Shown here piece after piece: positions 1 to 8,373 of a DNA stretch of 17,010 nucleotides (position 1 is the first letter of the stretch; each line of letters opens with the position of its first letter). This DNA comes from Comamonadaceae bacterium (GTDB taxonomy: Bacteria > Pseudomonadota > Gammaproteobacteria > Burkholderiales > Burkholderiaceae): positions 1 through 17,010 of the forward strand of contig CANNNB010000024.1 in the NCBI GenBank assembly GCA_947505995.1, read 5' to 3'. The notes beneath the pieces were generated by a model. The model had not been told where the DNA came from and did no database searches. It saw only the letters and a program-made list of their open reading frames with translations. The position numbers were made by a program, and so were the translations under genes.

Positions 1-633
1 ATGAACTTTCGCCTGGACATTTTAGATGCGGGCAACTTGTTAAACCGTTTAGGCACCAAAGACGCACTGCGCGGGGGTGCTGGTAAGTTGGAGGGTCAGA
101 TTAACTGGCAAGGCTCACCCATAACCTTGCATTACCCCAGCTTGGGTGGCAACTTCAATGTGAGCATGGGCCGCGGCCAATTTCTTCAAGCCGAACCGGG
201 TGTCGCAAAACTGTTGGGGGTTTTAAGTTTACAAGCGCTACCGCGACGTTTGTTGTTGGATTTCCGAGATGTGTTCAGCGCTGGTTTTACCTTTGACACG
301 ATTCGAGGTGATGTCTTAATTCAACAAGGCATTGCCAGCACGCGCAACCTTCAAATGAAGGGCGTCAATGCCGTCGTTCAAATGGATGGCAGCTCTGACA
401 TCGAAAAGGAAACTCAAAACTTGCGCGTTCTGATCTTGCCGGAAGTGGATGCCGGTACCGCCTCATTGCTGGCAGGCATTGCGCTAAATCCGGCAATTGG
501 CTTAAGCACCTTCTTGGCCCAACTTATTCTCAAACAACCGCTGCGCCGGGTCAACACCCAAGAGTTCTTAATTGACGGCTCTTGGGGCGATCCCAAGGTG
601 ACCAAAGTAACAAGCGCTGCTGTTGCGCCTTAA
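1..633 (+). CDS. YhdP/TIGR02099-family AsmA-like protein, C-terminal part
   Basis: The 3' end of a large envelope gene; the 210 residues seen here fit the C-terminal end of the YhdP family (full proteins exceed 1,200 residues), so the ATG at base 1 is almost certainly internal and the start lies upstream of the window. Recognisable family stretches are the GQFLQAEPGVAKLLGVLSLQ block at about residues 59-78, the RRLLLDFRDVFSAGFTFD block that follows it, and the C-terminal LLAGIALNPAIGLSTFLAQ and EFLIDGSWGDPKV stretches. Family knowledge: YhdP is an inner-membrane-anchored AsmA-like protein spanning the periplasm, implicated in phospholipid transport to the outer membrane. The stop (TAA at 631) lies 20 bases before the sensor-kinase start, so co-transcription is possible although no functional link is evident. 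No frameshift is visible in the part present. Confidence 0.85.
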   Translation: MNFRLDILDAGNLLNRLGTKDALRGGAGKLEGQINWQGSPITLHYPSLGGNFNVSMGRGQFLQAEPGVAKLLGVLSLQALPRRLLLDFRDVFSAGFTFDTIRGDVLIQQGIASTRNLQMKGVNAVVQMDGSSDIEKETQNLRVLILPEVDAGTASLLAGIALNPAIGLSTFLAQLILKQPLRRVNTQEFLIDGSWGDPKVTKVTSAAVAP

Positions 634-653
634 GCCCTGCAACGCTTTTGCAC

Positions 654-2714
654 ATGACGCCCACCGAGTCTTTGTCGCTGCAAAACAAGCATCCGCTGTG
701 GCAGTTTTTCACATCTGCCGCGCGCTCTTTCACTGATCGTCGCTTTTCCTTGTGGCTTGCATTGATTGGCTTAGTCGTTGCCCTGTTGGTGACCTTGGTT
801 TGGCTTGCTGGTCGGTACGAAGCCAGTCAATACCAAGCAGAATTAGATCGAGACACAGCCGATGCGGTGAGTGATCTTCGCAATGGTTTTAGTCGTCACA
901 TTGTGAGCCTGCAAAATTTACAGGTGAAATCACTCTCGCCCAAATTGTGGCAAGCAGAAGTCGCGCCGCTGCTGAATCAAAACAGGTCTTGGATACGAAT
1001 AGAAAGAAGAGACTTGCAAGGCTTGATCTTGGACGCATCGGACTCGCCATTTAAGCCGAATTTGTTTGACGATAAAAACCGCATGAATGAGCAAGCAGAA
1101 ATCGTTCAAACTTGTTTGCGCTCTAAACGCCTAAAGGGCCCCGCCTATTCGCGCAGTTATTTTTTACCCCAGCCCAATGGCATTGGCCTGGAGGTCATGG
1201 AAGTGTGCCTGCCCATCATTGAACGGGGCAGCATCCTTGGTTTTACGCTTTTGACTTATGGCCTTCAAGAAATTTTGTCCGCTGAATTGGGCGAGACTTA
1301 TGGGCGTCGCAACGAAATATCCTTCATTGAGCCCGATGGAACGCGGCTAGCGGTTCACGGCACTTTGCCGCGCGCCAAACGGCTGTTCACGGCCACCCAG
1401 TTGCTTGACTTGCCTGGCACAACGCTCATGTTGCGCATGGATGGCCGCCGCGCTGCGCCTGATCTTTTCCCAAATATTTTGCCGGCCTTGGTCACGGCCA
1501 TGTCCATTGCGTTGGTCTCTGTGTTGGTTTTATTGGGCAAAGACTCTCGCCGCCGACTTAAAGCTGAGCGCGACTTGGCAGATGCGTTGGCCTTTCGAAA
1601 AGCCATGGAAGACTCTTTGGTCACAGGCCTGCGTGCGCGTGATTTAAAAGGTCGAATTACCTATGTAAACCCCGCGTTTTGTCAGATGGTGGGGTTTGAC
1701 GCTGACCAACTCTTGGGCCAATCTGCGCCCATGCCTTATTGGCCATCCGAAATGGTCGGCGAGTATCAACAAAGGCAAGCCGTTCGATTGGCGGGTAACG
1801 CGCCGCCGCGAGAGGGTTTTGAATCGGTTTTTGTGAGAAATGATGGCTCGCGATTTCCAGTTCTAATTTTTGAAGCGCCTTTGATCAATGTCCTCGGTCA
1901 GCAAACGGGCTGGATGAGTGCGTTTTTGGACATCAGCGAACAGCGCCGCATTGAAGAGTTGTCTCGTTCAAGTCAAGAACGATTGCAAGCGACCGCTAGA
2001 TTAGCAACCGTTGGCGAGATGGCATCACTGTTAAGTCATGAGTTGAACCAACCTCTGGCAGCTATTTCAAGTTATGCCACAGGCTCTTTGAACCTTCTTC
2101 GGCATCCAGAAAACGGCGATGTTGCTCACCGATTGAGCGATCTTCAAATGGCCTTTGAGCGAATTTCTGAACAAGCAAGCCGTGCGGGCAAAGTCATTAA
2201 CAGTGTTCATGATTTCGTGCGGCGTCGCGATCAGGACAAAGAGGTTGTGTCTCCTCAAGCCATCATTGATGCTGTGATGCCACTGGTGCAGTTGCAAGCT
2301 CACAAGTTGCATGTTCGCGTCGAAACCAAATTGGGTGAGCGCTTATCACCCATTCTTTGCGATCGAACCATGGTCGAACAGGTCTTGCTAAATTTAGCGC
2401 GCAACGGCATGCAAGCCATGGACCACCCGGCATGTCACAAGCGGCTCCTGACCCTTCAGATTAAAAGAGCCCCTTCAAGCGAGTCCCATGGATGGGTTGA
2501 GTTTTCAATCATTGACTTGGGGATCGGAATTTCTCCTGACATTGCGCAAAAGCTTTTCACGCCCTTTTTCACCACCAAGCCTGAAGGCATGGGTCTGGGC
2601 CTCAGTCTTTGCCGAACCGTTGTAGAGCAACACGGCGGTCACTTGGAGTTTGAAGCGCAAGAGCCCTGCGGCACGCTTTTTCGTTTCACCCTGCCCACCG
2701 CTGCTGAGCTGTGA
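654..2714 (+). CDS. Membrane sensor histidine kinase with PAS domain, DctS/FixL-like
   Basis: Sensor kinase of 686 residues from the ATG at 654; an in-frame ATG at 582 would overlap the upstream gene and is less likely. Neither start has a clear Shine-Dalgarno. Order: transmembrane segment about 33-52, periplasmic sensor region about 55-274, second membrane segment about 275-296, PAS domain about 310-435 ending in FLDISEQ, dimerisation/phosphoacceptor domain with SHELNQPL (His462), and HATPase domain with N-box Asn584, G1 box DLGIGIS (Asp621), FFTTK, and G2 box GMGLGLS near 645-651. All catalytic boxes are intact. The H-box type and two-membrane-segment layout resemble DctS, which senses C4-dicarboxylates in Rhodobacter, but no TRAP or other dicarboxylate transporter is present here, so the ligand is unknown. 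The response regulator starts 19 bases downstream and is its evident partner. Confidence 0.9.
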   Translation: MTPTESLSLQNKHPLWQFFTSAARSFTDRRFSLWLALIGLVVALLVTLVWLAGRYEASQYQAELDRDTADAVSDLRNGFSRHIVSLQNLQVKSLSPKLWQAEVAPLLNQNRSWIRIERRDLQGLILDASDSPFKPNLFDDKNRMNEQAEIVQTCLRSKRLKGPAYSRSYFLPQPNGIGLEVMEVCLPIIERGSILGFTLLTYGLQEILSAELGETYGRRNEISFIEPDGTRLAVHGTLPRAKRLFTATQLLDLPGTTLMLRMDGRRAAPDLFPNILPALVTAMSIALVSVLVLLGKDSRRRLKAERDLADALAFRKAMEDSLVTGLRARDLKGRITYVNPAFCQMVGFDADQLLGQSAPMPYWPSEMVGEYQQRQAVRLAGNAPPREGFESVFVRNDGSRFPVLIFEAPLINVLGQQTGWMSAFLDISEQRRIEELSRSSQERLQATARLATVGEMASLLSHELNQPLAAISSYATGSLNLLRHPENGDVAHRLSDLQMAFERISEQASRAGKVINSVHDFVRRRDQDKEVVSPQAIIDAVMPLVQLQAHKLHVRVETKLGERLSPILCDRTMVEQVLLNLARNGMQAMDHPACHKRLLTLQIKRAPSSESHGWVEFSIIDLGIGISPDIAQKLFTPFFTTKPEGMGLGLSLCRTVVEQHGGHLEFEAQEPCGTLFRFTLPTAAEL

Positions 2715-2733
2715 GCAAGACTAAAATCAAAAC

Positions 2734-3378
2734 ATGCAACCCGCCCTAAACGCCTGTATTTATATTGTTGACGACGATGCCAGCGTTCGCGAAGCGATGG
2801 CCTGGTTGCTGCGTTCTCGTCGACTTATGAGCGAGGTTTTTGCAAGCGCAGATGATTTTGAGCGCATGTTGCAAGAAAAGTTTCCAGGTCCCCAAGCACC
2901 CGTCACGACGCAAGCAGGTTGCATCCTTTTAGACGTACGAATGCCCGGACAAAGTGGTTTGGCACTCTTTGAGACCCTGATTGGCAATGGGCTGGCTCAT
3001 ACGTGGCCGGTTATTTTTTTGACGGGCCATGCCGATGTGCCAACGGCCGTCGACAGCGTCAAGCGTGGGGCATTTGATTTTTGCGAAAAACCCTTCTCCG
3101 ATAACGCTCTGGTCGACCGCGTGGAACAGGCCTTGGTTTTGTCCAAGGCGCGACTGGCCGTTCACCTACAAAGTGCAGGTTTAGCCTCACGCCTGCAAGA
3201 TTTAACCGAGCGTGAGCGCCATGTGATGCAGCTGGTGGTGGCGGGACTGCCCAACAAACTGATTGCCGACCAACTGGACATCAGCGTGCGCACCGTTGAA
3301 GTTCATCGCTCGCGTGTGTTTGAAAAAATGGAGGTAAAGTCTGCTGTCGAATTGGCAAATTTATTGAGGGAGGTTTGA
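2734..3378 (+). CDS. Response regulator, FixJ/DctR type with LuxR-family HTH
   Basis: A 214-residue two-domain regulator. The receiver domain (about 8-125) has the acidic pocket DDD at 13-15, phosphoacceptor Asp67 in LLDVRMPG, Thr97 in FLTGH and Lys119 in CEKPF, so it should be phosphorylated. A GerE/LuxR helix-turn-helix occupies about 155-212 (LTERERHVMQLV, then DISVRTVEVHRSRV). This combination is the FixJ/TtrR/DctR class, a DNA-binding transcription activator in the cytoplasm. It sits 19 bases after the kinase gene, so the pair is almost certainly one operon and one phosphorelay. Its targets cannot be read from the window: no transporter or metabolic operon sits directly next to it. It converges on the small minus-strand gene ending at 3408, with 29 bases between. 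Confidence 0.92.
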   Translation: MQPALNACIYIVDDDASVREAMAWLLRSRRLMSEVFASADDFERMLQEKFPGPQAPVTTQAGCILLDVRMPGQSGLALFETLIGNGLAHTWPVIFLTGHADVPTAVDSVKRGAFDFCEKPFSDNALVDRVEQALVLSKARLAVHLQSAGLASRLQDLTERERHVMQLVVAGLPNKLIADQLDISVRTVEVHRSRVFEKMEVKSAVELANLLREV

Positions 3379-3407
3379 GTGCGTGTGAAAGATCGCCCGT
3401 CTTACCG

Positions 3408-3554
3408 TCACTCTTTGGGCGGCCTATTTTGCTCAGGATCGCTTGGCTTTTCCGACTTCAGTTCGCCCTTGTCTCGGCCCGCAAACATCGTCCACCAAAC
3501 AATCACCAACAAAATCAACAACGCCAACAGCGCCTCTAACAATATCAAACCCAT
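3408..3554 (-). CDS. Small single-pass membrane protein (48 aa), function unknown
   Basis: A 48-codon gene divergent from mltA. Residues 3-24 form a continuous hydrophobic segment ending in VIVWWTMF, followed by a highly charged, proline-rich tail (GRDKGE near 26-31, ending RPPKE), a normal layout for a short bitopic inner-membrane protein. On the minus strand the sequence AAGGAG lies 7 bases before the ATG, one of the best ribosome binding sites in the window. The open frame extends upstream to a longer 146-residue ORF, but that extension is antisense to the mltA coding region and lacks such a start. The ATG complement occupies 3552-3554 and shares CATG with the mltA start. I recall similar short ORFs in Burkholderiales but cannot verify this. 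Function unknown; the next gene along this strand is convergent. Confidence 0.72.
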   Translation of the reverse strand: MGLILLEALLALLILLVIVWWTMFAGRDKGELKSEKPSDPEQNRPPKE

Positions 3555-4704
3555 GCAACAACTCCTTGGATCATGGATTGTAGGAAGCTTCTGTGTTTTG
3601 GGTGCTTTCCTTTTAACGGCCTGCTCTTCTCCGGAGAAAACGCCACCGCCCCAAGCCCTTGTTATACCGCCAGAGGCGGCCGTTCGTGAAAATCCGCCTG
3701 CGGTTTTATGGCGGGCCAAAAGCCGTTGGGTGGCGGCCAGCTGGTCTGACCTTCCTGGTTTCAACGCCGACAATTTCAACGAAGCCTGGGTCGCTTGGCG
3801 ACAAAACTGTGCGCGAAATCTACCCAACTCACAAAGCCTTTGTGCCAACGTTAAACGCTTAGAGGGCCAGCCGTCTGAGGCACAGAAAACCTGGTTGATG
3901 CAAAACTTTCAACCCTACCGCGTGGAAAGCTTGAATGCCACTGCAGCCCCGGCCAAGGGTCTGTTGACGTCTTATTACGAACCCGTTTTTGAAGCCTCTC
4001 GAAGCGCTAGGCCTGGCTTTGAGGTGCCCTTGTATGGCTTACCTGCCAATTTAAAGGCGCGCGCCCCTTGGTACAGCAGAGAAGAGATTTCCAAATTACC
4101 CGCCGCCCAAGCCGCGCTCAAAGGCAAAGAAATCGCCTTTCTTGCCAGCCCCGTTGATGCCATGGTGCTTCACATTCAGGGCTCGGGGCGCCTTTGGCTG
4201 ACTCAGGGAGATGGCCGCCGTATACAAATTCGATTGGCTTATGCCGGAACCAACGACCATCCTTATCAAAGCATTGGCAAATGGCTGCTCGATCAAAACC
4301 TCACCAAGGATGCAAGCTGGCCAGGCATCAAGGCTTGGTTGGCTCAAAATCCGCGCAGAACCAATGAGTTAATGTGGCGCAACCCCCGCTTCATTTTCTT
4401 TAAAGAAGAGGCCCTAAACGGCGCTGAGGCGGAATTGGGCCCCAAGGGGGCAATGGGCGTTCCCTTAACGCCCGGACGATCCATTGCGGTGGATCCAGGA
4501 AGTATCCCTTACGGCTCGGCAGTCTGGCTTTCTAGCGGCGGGCCTCAAACGCCCTTAAATCGGCTGGTCTTTGCACAAGACACTGGCAGCGCCATTCAAG
4601 GCGCTGTGCGTGCCGACTTTTTTGCCGGCTCTGGCGCGGCCGCTGGCGAGTTGGCCGGTCGTCTTAAACAAGACATGAGCGCATGGGTTTTACTTCCAAG
4701 ATAG
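3553..4704 (+). CDS. mltA: Membrane-bound lytic murein transglycosylase A (lipoprotein)
   Basis: Cleaves the glycan strands of peptidoglycan with formation of 1,6-anhydro-muramic acid, acting from the outer-membrane inner leaflet. From the ATG at 3553 it has 383 residues. The N-terminus is a lipoprotein signal with lipobox LTAC (Cys24), followed by a Pro-rich linker. MltA domain landmarks are LLTSYYEPVFEASRS, VDAMVLHIQGSGRLWL, and the C-terminal 3D/double-psi-barrel block GVPLTPGRSIAVDPGSIPYG then AQDTGSAIQGAVRADFF, with Asp343 and Asp355 as candidates for the catalytic acid. The frame stays open upstream to a GTG at 3379, but that region is the antisense of the small membrane gene and would bury the signal peptide. 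Oddities: no Shine-Dalgarno before this ATG and no Lys/Arg in the signal-peptide n-region. The next gene starts 48 bases downstream. Confidence 0.9.
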   Translation: MQQLLGSWIVGSFCVLGAFLLTACSSPEKTPPPQALVIPPEAAVRENPPAVLWRAKSRWVAASWSDLPGFNADNFNEAWVAWRQNCARNLPNSQSLCANVKRLEGQPSEAQKTWLMQNFQPYRVESLNATAAPAKGLLTSYYEPVFEASRSARPGFEVPLYGLPANLKARAPWYSREEISKLPAAQAALKGKEIAFLASPVDAMVLHIQGSGRLWLTQGDGRRIQIRLAYAGTNDHPYQSIGKWLLDQNLTKDASWPGIKAWLAQNPRRTNELMWRNPRFIFFKEEALNGAEAELGPKGAMGVPLTPGRSIAVDPGSIPYGSAVWLSSGGPQTPLNRLVFAQDTGSAIQGAVRADFFAGSGAAAGELAGRLKQDMSAWVLLPR

Positions 4705-4752
4705 GCGCGATCGCTCTACACTTGGCCTAAATGCTTTTGAAAGTGGCTCAAA

Positions 4753-7700
4753 ATGAACGCTCCTTTGCCTGAACACTTGCGCCAAGCGCTGGCCAACGTC
4801 ACCCTTGACGACAAATACAGCCTGAAAACTGGCCGCGCTTTTATGAGCGGTGTGCAGGCCTTGGTTCGCTTGCCAATGCTGCAGCAAGAGCGCGACGCTT
4901 TGGCCGGCAAAAGAACAGGCGCATTAATCAGTGGTTATCGCGGCTCGCCATTAGGTGGTTACGACCAGGCTTTATGGAAGGCTAAGTCTTACCTTGAAAA
5001 ACACAACATTGTTTTTCAACCTGGCGTCAACGAAGAGCTAGCGGCGACAGCACTGTGGGGTACCCAACAATTGGGTTTTGCGCCACCAGGTAGCCAAAAG
5101 TTAGACGGCGTTTTTGGAATTTGGTACGGCAAAGGACCGGGTGTCGATCGCTGCTCTGATGTGTTCAAGCACGCCAACATGGCCGGCACCACCGCGTGGG
5201 GCGGCGTCTTGGCTGTCGCAGGGGATGATCACATTGCCAAAAGCTCTACGGCGGCGCACCAAAGCGACCATATTTTCAAAGCCTGTGGCTTGCCGGTGTT
5301 CTTTCCTGCGTCAGTTCAAGAAGTCTTAGATCTGGGCGTTCACGCCATTGCACTAAGCCGTTTCGCCGGCGTGTGGTCTGGCATGAAAACCATTCAAGAA
5401 ATTGTTGAATCGAGTGCAACGGCCGACATCAACGCCGATCGCGTCAAGATTGTTTTACCTGAGTTTGAAATGCCCCCAGGCGGCCTTCATATCAGGTGGC
5501 CTGACGCGGCCCTTGATCAAGAGGCGCGTTTGTTTGATTACAAATGGTACGCAGCACTGGCCTACATTCGCGCCAATCGTTTGAACCACAACGTGATAGA
5601 GGGCCCAAATGATCGCTACGGCATCATGGCCAGTGGCAAAGCCTACAACGACACAAGACAAGCCTTGCTAGATCTGGGTTTAGACACAGAAACCTGCCAG
5701 CGACTGGGCATTCGTGTTCACAAAGTTTCTGTTGTTTGGCCTTTAGAAGCGCAAAGCACACGAGAGTTTGCCAAGGGCCTGAAAGAGATTTTGGTGGTTG
5801 AAGAAAAACGCCAAATTATCGAATACCAACTGAAAGAAGAGCTTTACAACTGGCCCGATTCACTGCGTCCTCGCATCGTTGGCAAGTTTGATGAGCTTGA
5901 AGGCGATGACTCTGGCGGCGAGTGGTCTATGCCCAATCCAATGGCGCACCGCCTTCTGCGGGCCAATGCCGATCTCACGCCCACCTTAATTGCCAAGGCA
6001 CTGGCCAAGCGGCTTAAAAAGCTTGATTTGCCGTCTGATGTGCTGGCTCGCATTGATGGCCTGTTGCAGATCATCAACGCCAAGGAAAGTGCACAAAACA
6101 GTTTGGTTCTTAATCCATCAGCAGAACGCATGCCTTGGTTCTGCTCAGGGTGTCCCCACAATACCAGCACCAAAGTACCCGAAGGATCACGTGCCATGGC
6201 GGGTATTGGTTGCCATTTCATGAGTGTGTGGATGGACCGCAGCACCATTGGCTTTACGCAAATGGGGGGCGAGGGTACGCCCTGGATTGGCCAGCAACAT
6301 TTCAGCAACGAAACGCATGTGTTTGCCAACATTGGTGATGGCACTTATTTTCACAGCGGCATCTTGGCCATCCGTCAAAGCATTGCCGCCGGCGTCAACA
6401 TCACCTACAAAATTTTGTACAACGATGCGGTGGCCATGACTGGTGGACAACCCGTTGGAGAGCGCGCTGAAGGACACAGCGTTGTGCAAATTGCGCAAAG
6501 CATGCGCGCTGAAGGCGCCATGGTCATCAAAGTCGTGACCGATGAACCCGAAAAATACGACGGTGTTGCTTTAGCTGAAGGCGTTTTGGTTCATCACAGG
6601 GATGAACTCGATGCAGTACAGCGTGAACTGCGTGAAGTGAAAGGTTGCACGGTCATTATTTATGACCAAACATGCGCCACTGAAAAACGTCGGCGTCGCA
6701 AGCGCGGCACGATGGTCGATCCAGCCGTGCGCGTCATGATCAATGAGCTGGTGTGTGAGGGTTGTGGCGATTGTGGCGTCCAATCCAATTGTTTGTCGGT
6801 TGAGCCTCTTGAAACCGAATTCGGCCGCAAAAGAACCATCAATCAAAACAGTTGTAACAAAGACACCAGTTGCCTCAAAGGCTTCTGTCCCAGTTTTATC
6901 AGTATTGAAGGTGGTCAATTAAAGAAAAAAACCAAAACACAGAAGTTCAGTTTTGATGCATTGCCCGCTTTGCCTTTGCCTGTACTGCCCGATTTGAGAA
7001 ATACACATCAACCCTATGGCGTGGTGGTTGCGGGTGTTGGCGGGACTGGTGTGATTACCATCGGTCAACTTTTGGGCATGGCCGCGCACTTAGATGGTAT
7101 TGGCATTGTGACTCAGGATTCTGCTGGCTTGGCCCAAAAGGGCGGCGCTACTTGGAGTCATGTTGTTTTGGCAAAGCACCAAGATGATATTCAAACCACA
7201 CGTGTCAGCATGGCCGCAGCAGATTTAATTCTGGGATGTGATCCCATCGTGACGGCTGGTAAAGAAACTTTATCACGCATGATGGAGGGCAGAACACGCG
7301 TTGCTTTGAATTCTCACAGCACACCCACTGCTGAGTTTGTTAAAAATACGCTTTGGCAAAACCCTGCTGACAGTTGTGCGGCCGACATTGCTTCTACTGT
7401 TGGCATTGGTGGTTTGGCTTCATTTGATGCTGACCATCTTTCGTCTCAACTGATGGGCGATACGATTTACATCAACCCCATGCTTTTGGGTTATGCCTGG
7501 CAAATGGGCTGGGTCCCATTAAGCCTTGATGCATTGAAACGTGCCATTGAATTAAATGAAGTGGCTGTGGCGCAAAACCTTGCCGCCTTTGAATGGGGGC
7601 GTCATGCGGCACATCAATTGCCTGCTGTTGAAGCCTTGTTAAAACCACTGCAAATCATGACTTTTAAAAAACGTGAACGCCTAGAAGACTTGATTGCCAC

Positions 7701-8307
7701 ACGTGTTGAATTTCTAACAGATTATCAAAACGCTGCTTATGCCAAAGAATACGAAAACTTCGTCTTGAAAGTCAAAGCCAAGGAAAGCGTTTTGGGTTCA
7801 TCCTTGTTAACTGAAACCGTAATTCGTCAACTGTTCAAATTGATGGCTTACAAAGATGAATACGAAGTGGCTCGCTTGCACACCGACAAACAGTTCCTAG
7901 AACGCGTTAAAACGCAGTTTGAGGGCGATTTCAAGATTTTCTACCATCTAGCCCCTCCCATGCTTTCCAAACGCAATGAGAAGGGCCAACTCATTAAACA
8001 AAAAATGAGCCCTCACATGGTTTTGGTTTTCAAAGTTCTGGCTCAACTGAAGTTTTTGCGCGGAACGGCTTTGGATATCTTTGGCCGCACCGAAGAGCGA
8101 CAAACTGAACGTGCTCTTATTCAAGAATACAAAGATGCTATTGATGAAATTCTGGTTTCTCTAAGTTCAGAAAATCATGCACTCGCCATCAAGATGGCCA
8201 ACGTGACTGAACAAATCAAAGGATTTGGTCATGTGAAGGAAAAACACTTGGCTGCTGTCATGGTTCAGTGGCAAAGCTGCATGGATGGATTCAGAAAAGC
8301 AATTTAA
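4753..8307 (+). CDS. Indolepyruvate (2-oxoacid) ferredoxin oxidoreductase, fused
   Basis: A single 1184-residue polypeptide fusing the parts of a thiamine-diphosphate 2-oxoacid:ferredoxin oxidoreductase. Order: N-terminal pyrimidine-binding-like domain (GYRGSPLGGYD, PGVNEELAATALWG, about 50-110); ThDP-binding domain with the FCSGCPHNTST and GIGCHF stretches and GDG at 528-530 followed by LYNDAV; a cysteine-rich Fe-S segment about 668-714 (VCEGCGDC, then SCNKDTSC and FCP); a gamma/IorB-like domain from about 755 (GVGGTGVITIGQLLG, QKGGATWSHV); and a C-terminal extension about 950-1184 seen in the proteobacterial fused form. Family knowledge: oxidative decarboxylation of aryl pyruvates from aromatic amino acids to aryl-acetyl-CoA. 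The actual substrate and electron acceptor are not shown; no ferredoxin or ligase gene is adjacent. The 3' third is noticeably AT-richer than the 5' third. A hairpin terminator follows at 8374. Confidence 0.9.
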   Translation: MNAPLPEHLRQALANVTLDDKYSLKTGRAFMSGVQALVRLPMLQQERDALAGKRTGALISGYRGSPLGGYDQALWKAKSYLEKHNIVFQPGVNEELAATALWGTQQLGFAPPGSQKLDGVFGIWYGKGPGVDRCSDVFKHANMAGTTAWGGVLAVAGDDHIAKSSTAAHQSDHIFKACGLPVFFPASVQEVLDLGVHAIALSRFAGVWSGMKTIQEIVESSATADINADRVKIVLPEFEMPPGGLHIRWPDAALDQEARLFDYKWYAALAYIRANRLNHNVIEGPNDRYGIMASGKAYNDTRQALLDLGLDTETCQRLGIRVHKVSVVWPLEAQSTREFAKGLKEILVVEEKRQIIEYQLKEELYNWPDSLRPRIVGKFDELEGDDSGGEWSMPNPMAHRLLRANADLTPTLIAKALAKRLKKLDLPSDVLARIDGLLQIINAKESAQNSLVLNPSAERMPWFCSGCPHNTSTKVPEGSRAMAGIGCHFMSVWMDRSTIGFTQMGGEGTPWIGQQHFSNETHVFANIGDGTYFHSGILAIRQSIAAGVNITYKILYNDAVAMTGGQPVGERAEGHSVVQIAQSMRAEGAMVIKVVTDEPEKYDGVALAEGVLVHHRDELDAVQRELREVKGCTVIIYDQTCATEKRRRRKRGTMVDPAVRVMINELVCEGCGDCGVQSNCLSVEPLETEFGRKRTINQNSCNKDTSCLKGFCPSFISIEGGQLKKKTKTQKFSFDALPALPLPVLPDLRNTHQPYGVVVAGVGGTGVITIGQLLGMAAHLDGIGIVTQDSAGLAQKGGATWSHVVLAKHQDDIQTTRVSMAAADLILGCDPIVTAGKETLSRMMEGRTRVALNSHSTPTAEFVKNTLWQNPADSCAADIASTVGIGGLASFDADHLSSQLMGDTIYINPMLLGYAWQMGWVPLSLDALKRAIELNEVAVAQNLAAFEWGRHAAHQLPAVEALLKPLQIMTFKKRERLEDLIATRVEFLTDYQNAAYAKEYENFVLKVKAKESVLGSSLLTETVIRQLFKLMAYKDEYEVARLHTDKQFLERVKTQFEGDFKIFYHLAPPMLSKRNEKGQLIKQKMSPHMVLVFKVLAQLKFLRGTALDIFGRTEERQTERALIQEYKDAIDEILVSLSSENHALAIKMANVTEQIKGFGHVKEKHLAAVMVQWQSCMDGFRKAI

Positions 8308-8357
8308 TTTGCGCTCTGACTTTGTCCTTGTATTCTTCTTTTATATAGATTAATACA

Positions 8358-8369
8358 TAGTAGTAGTAG
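8358..8369 (+). repeat. Four tandem TAG triplets, DnaA-trio-like
   Basis: TAG is repeated four times directly after the AT-rich run TTATATAGATTAATACA and before ATAAGGGGAG and the TGTGGACAA box. Family knowledge: the DnaA-trio is a 3'-GAT-5' type repeat that starts near a DnaA box, after a short GC-rich gap, and runs toward the unwinding region on the strand whose 3' end faces the box. Order and polarity agree here. The triplet run is short and sits about 18 bases from the box, so chance cannot be excluded. Confidence 0.4.
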
Positions 8370-8373
8370 ATAA

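Noticed and set aside
582..653. Longer N-terminus for the sensor kinase
   Set aside because: It would overlap the YhdP-like gene by 52 bases and adds a Cys-rich non-conserved stretch; the ATG at 654 gives a normal cytoplasmic leader before the first membrane segment.
3408..3848. 146-residue minus-strand frame reaching into mltA
   Set aside because: Only the last 48 codons have a proper start and protein-like character; the N-terminal part is antisense to conserved mltA sequence.
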